64,000 bases of DNA from Siphonodentalium dalli (GCA_032622095.1 CP136069.1:125505450-125569449); one strand, 5' to 3'. Numbered from the stretch's first letter, positions 50,775 through 62,506 are shown. The notes: generated from the letters alone by a model not told the origin. Numbers and translations: made by a program.

Positions 50775-50875
50775 CAAGCCTGAGTTTAGTGTGCCTGTCA
50801 TTTGCAGAATGAGGCTAGCATCACTAAATTCACCCTCTGCGGACCTCATTCTGCTTAGGCCTCATCTTCTCTGGA
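50775..50875. mobile_element. Fragment of the palindromic hAT-like MITE (copy 12)
   Basis: CAAGCCTGAGTTTAGTGTG joined directly to GAATGAGGCTAGCATCACT, so most of the first arm is deleted. Only one half remains. Confidence 0.75.
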
Positions 50876-51079
50876 GACTTTCTCTATTATCAAATTCCAA
50901 AAGCAATCCAAAGCTACGTATATTATGCAAGTCAATCATTTCCGTGGGTGCATTAATTCTGTTGATGGTATCCAAATAGTTGGTCATTTAATTACGTACG
51001 TAAGACAGCCGTCTGATTGAAGACTATATAAATGAACGAGCTACGAGTTTAATACAGTGTTTACAAATTTATAACTTAC

Positions 51080-51470
51080 AATAAGATTCCAACAAGTATA
51101 TTTAATGAATCTAAACACTAAAAAGCATCTACGCGTTGACCAATAATACCTAGCAAGGAGAATTGAATAAAGTATTTCTTAGAATTTCAAGTAGCGTCAG
51201 TGAAAATGAAACTGACAGGATTATATATTCTGTCAATCGTAAAACTATTTGTGCGCGGTGACGTCATACTGCAGGGTTTGTCTGTAGGAGATATTTATAG
51301 CGGCGAAATACGAATGGTAGTGAAATCTTTCACCCGGAATGCGTAGCTTGTTCAATAGTCTGTATTAGTCCAACAACTGATGACCGCAGCTATAGAACAT
51401 AGTTTTAGCCAACGTGTTATAAAATATAATTGAGTTTTTGGCGGGAAATGTGAACATGTGCGTCGTTGAT
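51080..51470 (-). promoter_or_regulatory. CCHCR1: Probable CCHCR1 promoter and non-coding first exon
   Basis: A palindromic CRE (TGACGTCA) at 51259-51266 and an E2F-type site (TTTGGCGGGAAA) at 51437-51448 lie upstream of exon 1 on the gene strand. A consensus donor (TATT before GTAAGT, exon end 51080) could close a 5' UTR exon that joins the acceptor at 50682. Inferred from motifs. Transcript ends are unknown. Confidence 0.45.
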
Positions 51471-51689
51471 TATTGTGCTTGGGGACCCAGGCGGGACAAC
51501 GAAACTATTATTGACCTTACATTGTACTTTGACTTTATCTCCATATCACTTTGGGATTTTGTTAAGTATGCATGGCAATATACGCATAATAATCAACACA
51601 CGTAGAGAATCACATGTATTTTTCAGGAAATTCGCTTATCGGTACATCAAACTCAAAAACAAATACAGCAATAAGATAAATGATCAACA

Positions 51690-51950
51690 TTGAGTAGTTT
51701 CATCCACGAAAATCCCGTGCATAAAAATATCCCCGACTCAGCAATTGGGTGTTCTTTGATCCAATTATGTAATCGTACGATAGCACGGGGTCGTAATCGT
51801 ACGATAGCACGGGGTCTTCGGTCGTGAATAGTTTCATCCATGGAATCCCGTGCACAAAAATATCCGCAATCAACAGTCTGGCATTCTTTGATGTTACCGC
51901 GACATGTATATATAGTACGCTGTATCTAATGTCGCTAGTTGACATGCTCT
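51690..51950. repeat. Direct repeats: about 135-bp pair and a 23-bp tandem
   Basis: GTTTCATCCACGAAAATCCC to TGTTCTTTGATCC and GTTTCATCCATGGAATCCC to CATTCTTTGATGT form a pair. Between them GTAATCGTACGATAGCACGG is tandemly duplicated at 51768 and 51791, each a palindromic TCGTACGA core. Confidence 0.85.
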
Positions 51951-52149
51951 TTCTTATTGTTTTTTCGGGAGATGGACTGTGTCGATTTCATTTTGTCAAT
52001 ATTAATGAAAATAAGTGTAGATATATAGCCTGTTGACACAGACAAGACTGAAAAAGTTTTTAATAACGTCATTTTTTTGTGTATGAGCGGGATTTCATGC
52101 AACGACCGACGGGGGAATGGGTCCGTGGGACGGACCCGCAGCCGGCCTG

Positions 52150-52215
52150 GCAGAAACCCTGCTATATCCCCAAATTGGCAGACGACACATTGCATAATCG
52201 AGGTTCCCAACATGG
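52150..52215. mobile_element. Central fragment of the long-form hAT-like MITE
   Basis: ATATCCCCAAATTGGCAGA, GACACATTGCATAATCGAGG and TTCCCAAC correspond to the middle part seen at 6230-6270 and 40530-40570. Confidence 0.65.
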
Positions 52216-52814
52216 ATGGCGACGAGTCACTCGTCGATAATGGTGAAAAATGTTTTAAACTCCGTTAATTTGGCATCCGGAACGATTTTATTGCTGCAGA
52301 GTTGTAGGTGAGTATGTTATTTATAGGAAACAGGCGACATATGACTGGTATTTTGTGTTTAGTGCTTTTATTTGAGATATGTTTTTCCGGGCCCGTGGAA
52401 ACGGCTTTTTAAGCCTGCATAACTTTTTATCCTTATAGTAGGATACCGATTTATAAACTCGATTAAAACCTTATTTTTGGATTACAACTTTGTTAATCAA
52501 GAGTAAATGATCCCACAATCGCTTCAATTAGTTGTTAATAATTGATACAACTAAATGTTATTTCAATAAGACAAAGACCAAGCTGCCAACAAGCCACAAT
52601 CCCTGCATTAATTAACTAGATCAATAGACTGACCGAATCCTCCCAGCCGAATCTTCTCAGCCAAATCTTCCCGCGACCGAAAAATACCGAGCAGAATTTT
52701 CCCGCGACCGAATCTTCCCGTTCCCCATCAAATATGTTCTGTATCTGTAGATATTACAGTGCAGTAACCAATTCTGGTTGTAGACGCACTGGTCCAGGTG
52801 CTACCACGGCCGAT

Positions 52815-53171
52815 TAACTTTATAACCCTGTGGTGACTCCAGTAGCGTTCTTTAACGTGCACACACCGAGGTACGTGTACACGGGTCAGCCATTAATGTC
52901 CGTGCCCGATCGGACAGCGTACTGCACCCACGACAACATACCTAGACAATTAAGTGTTGTAACGGGGGGATGTCAGCATTTTGCATTCGGATCTTTATTC
53001 AGTGATCTCGACTCGAATGAGACTTTTCAGCCTGACAATGAGTGACAAAGTTGGTATCTGTGCATGACCGAGTTCTGATTTTTGTCAGAATACCCTGACC
53101 ATGTTGCGATCCCCGGTCCGCTAGCACGAGAGACCAGTACGCTACCTCTCGGCTACCGACCTCCCTGTTGT
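52815..53171 (-). mobile_element. tRNA-related SINE-like element
   Basis: On the minus strand the 5' end reads GGTCGGTAGCCGAGAGGTAG, with an A-box-like TAGCCGAGAGG, followed 40 bp later by a weak B-box-like GGGGATCGCAAC. A body with TCAGAATACCCTGAC-type and TTGTCGTGGGTGCAGTACGC sequence follows. A second, head-truncated copy is at 36530-36785. A tRNA gene itself is excluded by the poor B-box and missing folding arms. Confidence 0.6.
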
Positions 53172-53253
53172 TTCAAACTTTTTCACGTAGTGTATATTCT
53201 AATTTCTACTCTAGGGCTAATTTTATTTATAAAAATATAATCACTATGACTAT

Positions 53254-53845
53254 CAGGTCTGGCAAATGTGAGAATACAGCTACAATAGCTGTATTCAGCT
53301 AACCTAGCTGTATTCAGCTATATATTATACTCTCAAACCGGCTGTTTTTCGATAATAAACTAGAAGCGCTAATTTGCGCATCAAAATTAGGCTACCCTAT
53401 TCTCCGGCCACCCTCAACCAAATCAAAATCGTCGCTTGTGTTCTGACAAAGTGTTGCCTTTTGTCGGCACAGCGATGGTGATTATGTGTGAAAACTTACT
53501 ACGGCGGTCGATGTCGGTCATAACGGTTAATAACTCTCTTATGCAATGCGGAATACCTTGAAAAATACATTAAATACAATATTTATTACCGAAGATGGAA
53601 CATCTTAATCATTCCCGGAAGTATCAATATGATGCTGCTAAAACGCAGTTTGGTTGGTGCGTTAAAACAGGTAAAAAGGGGAACATCTCTAGCCAGAGTT
53701 TAACCGAGCGAGTTCCACTCACTGCTTGAGCTGATTCTCTCCAAAAATACGGAAACGCAGGTTTGAGAGTATAATATATAGCTGAATACAGCTAGGTTAG
53801 CTGAATACAGCTATTGTAGCTGTATTCTCACATTTGCCAGACCTG
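53254..53845. mobile_element. Foldback-type element with TIR CAGGTCTGGCAAATGTGAGA
   Basis: TIRs of about 85 bp: CAGGTCTGGCAAATGTGAGA, then ACAGCTACAATAGCTGTATT and TATATTATACTCTCAAACC. The TIR itself carries palindromic AATAGCTGTATTCAGCTA motifs. The interior has no long frame. Confidence 0.85.
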
Positions 53846-53875
53846 ACTAATCAGACTATGTCTACGGCCAACAAC

Positions 53876-55115
53876 CAGGTCTGGCAAATGTGAGAATACA
53901 GCTACAATAGCTGTATTCAGCTAACCTACATGTAGCTGTATTCAGCTATATATTATACTCTCAAACCGGCTGTTTTTCGATAATAAACTAGAAGCGCTAA
54001 TTTGCGCATCAAAATTAGGCTACCATATTCTCCGGTCACCCTCAACCAAATCAAAATCGTCGCTTGTGTTCTGACAAAGTGTTGCCTTTTGTCGACACGG
54101 CAATTCTGATTTTGTGTGAAAACTTACTACGGTGGTCGATGTCAGTAAATATTCTGGGGACTATTTTCTGCAAATGCATTCATTAACTAACTTATAAAAT
54201 AAAGATCAAATTCATCCCAAACACTCGTTTACTTCTTCCCGATGCTAAACCTGTAGAGGTCGTTAGAATGGTGTACCTATATCAAGCATTTAGAATTACA
54301 TACCACTAGCGGTTTGTGAGCGATACTGGTAACTATTCATAACTGTATATACAGATATTGTGCGGCATATTGCAAATGTATGGCACAACATAGGGACAAC
54401 TGAAATGAAAATGCGACTTATATAATTTCTGAAGTATTTCAAACATGAAGTCCTGGTCGTTAGCGAGTCAGAACTATTCAATCTGTTTTGGCGGGGAAAT
54501 ATATAATGTGTGAAAACTTACTAAACATAACATTGGTATTTGTATTTTTGCGATTCGACATACAAGTATGCGTTTCCGTATTTTTGGAGAGAATCAGCTC
54601 AAGCAGTGAGTGGAACTCGCTCGGTTAAACTCTGGCTAGAGATGTTCCCCTTTTTACCTGTTTTAACGCACCAACCAAACTGCGTTTTAGCAGCATCATA
54701 TTGATACTTCCGGGAATGATTAAGATGTTCCATCTTCGGTGATAAATATTGTATTTAATGTATTTTTCAAGGTATTCCGCATTGCATAAGAGAGTTATTA
54801 ACCGTTATGACCGACATCGACCGCCGTAGTAAGTTTTCACACATAATCACCATCGCCGTGCCGACAAAAGGCAACACTTTGTCAGAACACAAGCGACGAT
54901 TTTGATTTGGTTGAGGGTGGCCGGAGAATAGGGTAGCCTAATTTTGATGCGCAAATTAGCGCTTCTAGTTTATTATCGAAAAACAGCCGGTTTGAGAGTA
55001 TAATATATAGCTGAATACAGCTAGGTTAGCTGAATACATTATACAGCTATTGTACTAATTTGTAGGAATGTAGGCTGGTACAGTGGTAGCTGTATTCTCA
55101 CATTTGCCAGACCTG
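53876..55115. mobile_element. Second copy, forming a large inverted repeat with the first
   Basis: Begins with the same TIR, and its left arm follows the first element to about 54150. From about 54566 to 55115 it is the reverse complement of most of the first element, including GGTAAAAAGGGGAACATCTC and GAGCGAGTTCCACTCACTGC in inverse. The unrelated middle (54150-54560) has no gene. Confidence 0.85.
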
Positions 55116-55970
55116 GCAACTGTGAATGTGATCCAAATTCCAATTGAGCAATTCGCAATCCCATCGGAATCGTCATTCACTCATTCATTGGAAAATAAAT
55201 CCGAAGTCATCTTTAAATATAACAAAGGCTATTTATTATATTCACTTTTTCTCGTAAATCTCATCGAAAATCTTGTCAATCAATTCGAATCTGGTGCAAA
55301 ATGTAAACAAGCACTGACTTGCCGTGAGTGCTGAAAGACGATAAAAATGGGCTTAAGTAAAATTTTCGCGGACAAAGAACGCAACGGAAATGGATTCTTG
55401 AATAGCAGATTCGACAGGGAGAATCATGTTATGAGATTCAAGATTCACGTATACCTGAGCATGTGCGTGTGCGTATTTACAATGTGTGTAGTTTCGTATA
55501 TACATTAGCCTAGGCAAGAATGGGTGGGGGCATGGGATTAGGTGTGTGTGTGTTGGTGGGGGGGGGGGGGGGTCTGATTGGGGGGGGGGGGGTCTGGTGT
55601 GAGATGGAGTTGGTAGTCATTTTTTCTGTTTGTTGTTGCTTTAACTGGGTAGCGGCAGCCAATATGGTTATCGTAATGTCTTCATGCCGTGACCTGCTCG
55701 GTCATCTTGCAATACCTACATTTGCGGTATATATTATCAGCAATATAATGTGGAACTTTACACTATTTTTAGTTGGTCAAAGAAATATCGGGTGTGAATA
55801 CTGCTTGATTTGGTTGAGGAATATGTTACTGTGATACTTAAGTTGTTTAATTTGTGCACTGTTGTTCAGAGGAACATATATACATGAATGACAGAGAGTG
55901 ACACATGGAGGAGAAGTGGTATAAGTTTGTTGGCCCGTTCATCACCACGAGAGCTGAGGGCATGCAACCA
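55116..55970. other. Intergenic with two long G runs
   Basis: Poly-G tracts at 55557-55572 and 55580-55592 separated by TCTGATT-type sequence, potential G-quadruplex. Frames at 55083-55334 and 55520-55834 lack splice signals or known motifs. Confidence 0.5.
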
Positions 55971-55974
55971 ACCA

Positions 55975-56080
55975 AACTTGCAATGGGCGTAAGCAGAGTC
56001 TGACATCAAAACAGACCCAAAAATTGTTAAATTCCCGATTGTGGGAGATCTATCCTATTGGTGGCCACTCTTGGGGTTCA
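55975..56080. repeat. Satellite unit separated from its array
   Basis: CAATGGGCGTAAGCAGAGTC, TGACATCAAAACAGACCC and TCCCGATTGTGGGAGATCTA match units at 57760-58260. The LINE fragment and foldback at 56090-57740 lie between. Confidence 0.8.
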
Positions 56081-56149
56081 GGGGTTCAGGGATTCAGGGG
56101 TCAGGGGTTGGGCAATGGTTTTTCGTCGTTTAAGGAAGTGACGTAAGAA

Positions 56150-56755
56150 GATGAGTTTCCCTCCATTCAAAGCTATACTGGTCCTGACACGATACCGGCA
56201 AAATTCTTTAGAGATGGCTCTGCCGTTTTATCACCACAATTGAAATATATCATAAATCTATCTATTCGCAATGGTGAAATTCCTGAAGACTTAAAGATGG
56301 TTAGGGTGGTCCCCATATACAAGAATGGCGACAAGTTGACACCTGAAAATTATCGACCTATCTCTGTACTAAGCCTAGCATCTAAAGTTCTTGAACGCCT
56401 GATGTATAACCAAATTGAAAGTTATCTGAAATCTCTGTACAAGTACCAATCAGGATTTCGACCAGGTTTTTCAACAGACACCAGTGTCGTGTACTTAACC
56501 GACCTTATGAGGAATCAATTTGATAAAAACAATTTAACTGGTATGATTTTCATTGACCTACAAAAGGCCTTTGATACGGTTAACCATGAAATACTCCTAA
56601 CAAAGCTAAAAACTCTTGGTCTGAATAACATCACCCTATCATGGTTCAACTCTTACCTGAAAGGAAGAACTCAGGCTGTGGATATACAGGACACTTTATC
56701 TGAATTTGAACCCATAATTAACGTGCGGGGTCGCATATATATGGCTAGATCTTAG
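56150..56755 (+). pseudogene. Fragment of a non-LTR retrotransposon reverse transcriptase
   Basis: Reverse transcriptase of a LINE (Jockey/CR1-like), which copies its RNA into the genome at a nicked target. The frame is open from about 56159. It begins with the SYTGPDTIPAKFFRDGS block, then LSIRNGEIPEDLKMVRVVPI, the YRPISVLSLASKVLERLM motif, SGFRPGFSTDTS and the catalytic GMIFIDLQKAFDTVNHEILL (first Asp of the active site), up to WFNSYLKGRTQAVDIQ. It breaks off after FEPIINV, before the GVPQGSILGP and YADD blocks, and runs into unrelated sequence to a chance TAG. Endonuclease and 3' domains are absent, so it is a dead 5'- and 3'-truncated copy. Confidence 0.93.
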
Positions 56756-56766
56756 GGCCGTTACTA

Positions 56767-57165
56767 TTGCTGAAGGGGTCATGCACTCTCACCAAAAAAA
56801 GTGCTGAAGGATATGCCCTACACAGGATTTTAAAACGTGATGAAGGGTACACAGGTTTTGAAATCTCGTTTTAAATGACGTTTGGAAAAATGTGCTGAAG
56901 GGTACACATGGTTTATGATCGGCACTAGCACCGTTTCTAAAACTGTATTTCTGAAAGTCTGATGCCCATTAGCAGTTTGTTTTCTGTTCATTTTAATGTT
57001 CATTGGAACGCAAACTGCATTCTCTAACAGAAATCATGGCAGATACGAATACTAAACGTCATTTAAAACGAGATTTCAAAACCTGTGTACCCTTCAGCAC
57101 ATTTTAAAATCCTGTGTACCCTTCAGCACTTTTTTTTTAGGTGAGAGTGACCCCTTCAGCTTTAG
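56767..57165. mobile_element. Foldback element with TIR GCTGAAGGGGTCA
   Basis: GCTGAAGGGGTCATGCACTC and AGTGACCCCTTCAGC at the ends. Arms share AGTGCTGAAGG, GGGTACACAGGTTTTGAAAT and CGTTTTAAATGACG in inverse. No frame is present. Confidence 0.85.
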
Positions 57166-57740
57166 TTGTAACATCTTATCTTTTCCACATTTTACCCTCC
57201 CCTCACTCACTCCTTTTTGCACTAACAAAATGATGACCCCCCTTCCCCTACTCCGTTATAACTATATGGGTATATCCTCCCCAGAATTTTAGTTACACTT
57301 TCAATTATAAATTGATAGCGTTAAATGATGTAATTTTATTCCAATATTTTTAAACCCAATTCCTGTCATAGAGTAGTCCCATACTATTTTAATAAATACA
57401 AAACTCAACTGACCAATTGGCAACAGTGGAATTATTTCAACACTCTCGTATCGCTGGGAGCTTCCTAAGGACCACAATGGAAATAAGTCCCTTCTGGGAC
57501 TTTTTGTGTCATCCTTGATTGCCCTCAGCATTTATCTTCCTATTCTCGATTTGTCTGACCACATACTCTCCTCTCTAAAATCACTATCTGTTCAGCCTCT
57601 TGTAAGCCAACACAAATACCTTCTCATTCAAATTTTCAGCTCTGTCAACTTTATTTATCACTTTTATCAAATGTATGTATCTGGAATTATATATTGTAAA
57701 ATGCTGATTCAATTTATCATAATAAAAACCAATTAATCAA
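57166..57740. other. No gene; possible 3' remains of the insertion between satellite units
   Basis: Pyrimidine-rich at 57180-57290, then AT-rich and ending in AATCAATAAATGG. No motif is recognised. Confidence 0.4.
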
Positions 57741-57744
57741 TAAA

Positions 57745-58290
57745 TGGGGTGAATTCGTCCATAGGGATCCGTCCATAGCCATACTAGGGGGGATTCACTG
57801 TCAAAAAACATGAGTAGAGTCTGGCGTTGAAACAGACTTAAAATGATGTTAAATTATCGATTGTGAGAGATAAATCCTATTTGTTGCACCTTTGGAGATG
57901 AATCCGCACATAGACATGGACACTATAGGGGCAAATCATCGCAATATAAGAGTACCGGGTTAGCCCATTATACCCGGCCACAAATTGGCGTAAGTAGAGT
58001 CTGGCGTCAAAATGGACCCTAAAATGTTGCAAACTTCCCGATTCTGGGAGATTTACCTTATTTGTGCTCACTTTTGGGGTGACTTCGTCTATAGCTAACC
58101 TATGGGCAAATTCATGTAAAAAAAGTAGGCGGTTAGCCCATTATAGCGGCCACAAATTGGGCGTAAGTAGAGTCTGGCCTCACAACGGACCCCAAAATGT
58201 TGCTATGTATTCCTAATTGTGGGGGACCTATGTGTTATATATAGGTGGCCCCTTTTGGGGGGAATTCTTCCATATATAGTAACCCTGGGA
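57745..58290. repeat. Satellite array, units of about 190 bp
   Basis: Three units, each with GTAGAGTCTGGCGTCAAAA or a variant, GATTGTGGGAGAT, a TTTTGGGGTGAATTCGTCC-type block and ATAGCCAACC-type sequence, ending CCCATTATACCCGGCCACAA. A fourth unit is at 55975. Confidence 0.85.
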
Positions 58291-58329
58291 CAAATCTACG
58301 ACAGCGTAGAACCGCCACCTCCTCTTTTG

Positions 58330-58705
58330 TTAATAACTTGATTAAACAAGTTACTAACTTGTTTAATCAAGTTAGCTAACTTGTTTAATCAAGTTAGCTA
58401 ACTTGTTTAATCAAGTTAGATAACTTGTTTAAACAAGTTACTAACTTGTTTAATCCAGTTAGCTAACTTGTTTAATCAAGTTAGCTAACTTGTTTAAACA
58501 AGTTACTAACTTGTTTAATCCAGTTACTAACTTGTTTAATCCAGTTAGCTAACTTGTTTAATCAAGTTAGCTAACTTGTTTAAACAAGTTACTAACTTGT
58601 TTAATCCAGTTACTAACTTGTTTAATCCAGTTAGCTAACTTGTTTAATCAAGTTAGCTAACTTGTATAATCAAGTTAGCTAACTTGTTTAAACAAGTTAG
58701 CATCT
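58330..58705. repeat. 22-bp palindromic minisatellite (left TIR of the foldback)
   Basis: About 17 units of TAACTTGTTTAATCAAGTTAGC with variants TTTAAACAAG and TTTAATCCAG and occasional loss of GC. Each unit is a hairpin. Confidence 0.95.
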
Positions 58706-59233
58706 GACCAATCACAAAAGCCATTTTATGTCGGGGGTTTCTATTCGTTGCAACCTAATAACTTTTTGGTGCATGCGCAGCAAAGGAGCCATGCATACGG
58801 CCTGGAGATGTAAGCTAATAGTAGTCAATGTTGCACGGTGCGGCTAGGGCATGTGTTTGTATATATACATACGATCACACCACTTTAACTAAATGGGGTC
58901 GGAAAACCAGTTCAAATTACAGGCCCCATATATACTATTATAATTTATATAGTCTGGTCGATAAAAGGTTTGATCTGGAACAAATTTGGACGACTAAGTT
59001 TGTTTTTGTTCCATTTTGAAGAGTAATATAACCTCTATAACATATCCATAATCCGCTAAAATCCACTTTGAGTATTTTTTTATAATTCAAGATGGCGACC
59101 CATATGGATGCCATTTTTCGATAAGTACGTTTGGTGCAATTATAGTGAGAATATCTTGCCATAATTATGAATACCTGGTGCAATATAGATATACGGATAT
59201 TTTATATCTCATGTTTGGGAAAGGCTGCCTCCT

Positions 59234-59488
59234 ATGTTCATTTACGCAAAGCGCCAATGTGACCTACTCCGAAGACATATATACGAGACAACTCCCGCCA
59301 ACGATAATGTGCGTAAAGTCTATTATTTAAAGGTAATCGATCCGACCAGACGATCCCCATATCATGTCATATCATCAAGCTACAACAACAACAACAACAA
59401 CAACAACATTTCTTTAAAAAAAGGTCAACGGCATCTATCGCATTATACTCTACGGGTCAATTTATCCACGTGTATCAATTTTCACTGA
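59234..59488 (+). other. Conserved short frame inside the foldback-like element
   Basis: The frame MFIYAKRQCDLLRRHIYETT then PANDNVRKVYYLKVIDPTRR occurs here and at 62528-62725. Among the first 48 codons the copies differ by one substitution at codon 20 (Thr to Met) and one silent change. That is too few differences to judge selection. Product unknown. Confidence 0.3.
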
Positions 59489-60373
59489 CCAGATTGCAAC
59501 ACGTTTGTGTATGTAATTAAATATTTAATTTAATTAATGATTAGTGCCATTTTAAGACATCTGATGTCAACGGGGCCTATCTAATAAGATTCCCCGGGTC
59601 AAATTACTCATATATGCACATTTTCAGCTCCGATGGTCCAGCCGTTCCTGTATAAACAATCAGGAGATAAAAGCCAATTGCGACAGCTTTTCATGTTTGA
59701 CACTGTGTGTCGCTGGTAGTCCCTCATGTGACGTCACGCAAAGGAAGATTAACGATTCAAACTGCATCATCCATAATCAATCGCATGAATCTCCAAAACT
59801 TCGGCAACGGGCTCACACACAAACAAAAAAATTCGGCAAGTGCTCAGTGGATTAGCGGGCATCGATATTGACTGAGATAAATTACACCCGTGTAAGCATC
59901 TAATTTTCCGAAATTACAGGGAATAATAAATATATTTACAGGGATATACAAATTAGTTTATTGGTTGGCGACTTGAATATACTTTGGGTGATATTCTGTG
60001 TCATTGCTAATTGATTGGTGCATACTCAAGAGTCATAGACCTAACATCCAATGTACGACCACAGTGAGATGTACCCGGTCTAAATATAGATAGCACCTGT
60101 ATGACTGCAGACAGGTGTGATGCCGATCTGGTTTATTATTGTTTATCACTGATAGCATTAATTATAGGTTTATGAAATAAAGAATTATGTTGACCTTTCT
60201 AACGATGTTTTAAAGGGACCCACGCGAGTGATTGCGAGCTTCATTTGCCCTGATCTTGTGTCATATGTTCGACAGCTGCTGATAATTTTAACAATGTATA
60301 AATATTTTCAACAATAAATCAGTATGTTTCAACCAATAGAAAAACCGACATATAATGGCTATTAGTGATTGGT

Positions 60374-60662
60374 CAGATGCTAACTTGTTTAATCAAGTTA
60401 GCTAACTTGATTAAACAAGTTAGCTAACTTGATTAAACAAGTTAGTAACTTGATTAAACAAGTTAGCTAACTTGATTAAACAAGTTAGCTAACTTGATTA
60501 AACAAGTTAGCTAACTGGATTAAACAAGTTAGTAACTTGTTTAAACAAGTTAGCTAACTGGATTAAACAAGTTAGTAACTTGATTAAACAAGTTAGCTAA
60601 CTTGATTAAACAAGTTAGCTAACTGGATTAAACAAGTTAGTAACTTGTTTAATCAAGTTAGT
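60374..60662. repeat. 22-bp palindromic minisatellite (shared middle array)
   Basis: Same monomer as at 58330, running in inverse order, between GATTGGTCAGATGCTAACTT and GTAACAAAAGAGTAGGTGGC. It serves as right TIR of the first element and abuts the second. Confidence 0.95.
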
Positions 60663-61136
60663 AACAAAAGAGTAGGTGGCGGTTCTACGCTGCCGTAGGG
60701 GTTTCTATTCGTTGTAACCTAATAACTTTTTGGTACATGCGCTGCAAAGGAGCCATGCATACGGCCTGGCGATGTAAGCTAATAGTAGTCAATGTTGCAC
60801 GGTGCGGCTAGGGCATGTGTTTGTATATATACATACGATCACACCACTTTAATTAAATGGGGTCGGAAAACCAGTTCCAATTTATATAGTCTGGTCGATA
60901 AAAGGTTTGACCTGGAACAAATTTGGACTAAGTTTGTATTTGTTCCATTTTGAAGAGTAATATAACCTCTATAACATATCAATAATCCGCTAAAATCCAC
61001 TTTGAGTATTTTTTTATAATTCAAGATGGCGACCCATATGTACGTTTGGTGCAATTATAGTGAGAATATCTTGCCATAATTATGAATACCTGGTGCAATA
61101 TAGATATTCGGATATTTTATAGATCATGTTTGGGAA

Positions 61137-62506
61137 TAGTCCAAGTCTTCTCGTACTAAAGCCGGCTAAGATATTGGGATGGAGGTGCCGGTCTTTAGTC
61201 CGAGTTCCAGGCCCATGCATTCTTATGACACGACTTAAGCGTTAGTGACCCGCTCAAATAAAACCACAATTATATGAAATAAAATATCACAATTGCGACA
61301 ATAAACGGATATTTTCCGCAGAAGACATGCTATTTGATCTGAAACCCACATCAGTTGTGAATTGAAAGCGGTAATTTAATGCGAAAAGAGACATTTACCG
61401 CAATGTTTACAAATTTTTTAAAGTATGCGAACTCTGTTGACCTCGCGAACTGTGTTCGGCATTTTCCGTTGACAATATTCCGTAGATTTTCGACTGACAA
61501 CGCAAATTACGATGAATTCTCCATTGTAATCGTAATTATGTGTGTCAATAAATAAAAAATAAATACATTAATTAAACATTGAAGATATAAATGTAATACA
61601 TTAAATAAATTACGGGGAATTACAACCCTCTCAAAGTTTAAAACAGTGTAAACACAACGACCATTGGAATAAATAATATGGTGCTACATTTCCCACATTT
61701 GGTGGACTTCAGCGAAATTAAGATATATACTAAGCGAACAGAGCAATATACTGCTCTTGTTAAGCACACACAAAATCAAACAAAATTTGTATAAATTTTT
61801 AACCTTAAGTTTGAAAAGTCCCACTAAAACGGAAGAACTATATTTCGAAACTGTGTGATTCGGTTCTCCGATTATTTTATCAACACAAAAGTCAAAATGC
61901 ACATGGATGGAAATCACACGCATGGCAAGTCAGACACAAGAGTTCTAATTTGCTCCAATTTTGACAAGTTGCTTGCGAAAATTGTCAACAAAACTACCTT
62001 TCTGATCCTCCATTATGTCATTAAGTTTTTAGTGCGGGAATTGTTCTCAAAGCACATTGGAAACTGGACTTTGCGGCGATCGGTTTTCGCTATTTTGTTC
62101 GGAAAACCCCGCGCTATATATAGAAACGGAAACTAGAATACTCAGAACAAACACCGGACAATGCCGAAGTTCTTCGGAACATGAGTTCGGCTTTCAGTTA
62201 AGTAAACAAACAGAAAAAACAGCGATGTTGGTGACAATCAACCGGAATATTCTATGTGTAATTTAACATGAAAGTTAGATTATTATACACCATTATGACC
62301 ATAAGATGTCTCTCTTTCCGATGTATATACATGTAGCATCATGTATTGATTCATTAGGTAAATAGAGTAAAATACACCACAGATTCCCGCCACAGATCGT
62401 GGGCGTAACTCGTGTGATAGGATTGGTATAGAAGCGGGCTTGGACTAAAGACCGGCACCTCCATCCCAATATCTTAGCCGGCTTTAGTACGAGAAGACTT
62501 GGACTA
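61137..62506. mobile_element. Mutator-like non-autonomous element, 1370 bp, 9-bp TSD
   Basis: TIRs of about 65 bp, essentially identical: TAGTCCAAGTCTTCTCGTAC, then TAAAGCCGGCTAAGATATTG and GGATGGAGGTGCCGGTCTTT. The 9-bp TSD GTTTGGGAA is exact at 61128-61136 and 62507-62515, and the sister element keeps the empty site (CATGTTTGGGAAAGGCTGCC at 59211). Long TIRs and a 9-bp TSD fit the Mutator (MULE) superfamily. No transposase. The longest frame (61855-62136) is unrecognised. Confidence 0.9.

Larger units (their letters stand above)
58296..60698. mobile_element. Foldback-like element with minisatellite terminal repeats
   Basis: The outer ends CTACGACAGCGTAGAACCGC and the complement of CTACGGCAGCGTAGAACCGC enclose long terminal inverted repeats (about 440 and 330 bp) made mostly of palindromic AACTTGTTTAATCAAGTTAG units. 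The inner TIR edge is GTTAGCATCTGACCAATCAC and its complement. The unique interior (58740-60345) has a frame MFIYAKRQCDLLRRHIYETT (59234-59488) also kept in the second copy, and (AAC)n near 59388-59406. No transposase is recognised. The architecture resembles Drosophila FB and Galileo elements. Confidence 0.8.

Noticed and set aside
52077-52268. Plus-strand first exon divergent from CCHCR1
   Set aside because: The frame includes a fragment of the hAT-like MITE. A donor-like GTAG before GTGAGT at about 52308 follows the stop, so at most a non-coding exon, unsupported.
53101-53171. Functional tRNA gene
   Set aside because: A-box-like only. No good B-box and no cloverleaf pairing. Kept as a SINE head.
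56240-56242. Start codon of the reverse-transcriptase frame
   Set aside because: The base triplet is TTG and the frame is open upstream to about 56159 with conserved RT residues. There is no real start here.
58330-58705. CRISPR-like repeat array
   Set aside because: There are no unique spacers, the repeats are contiguous palindromes, and the sequence is eukaryotic.
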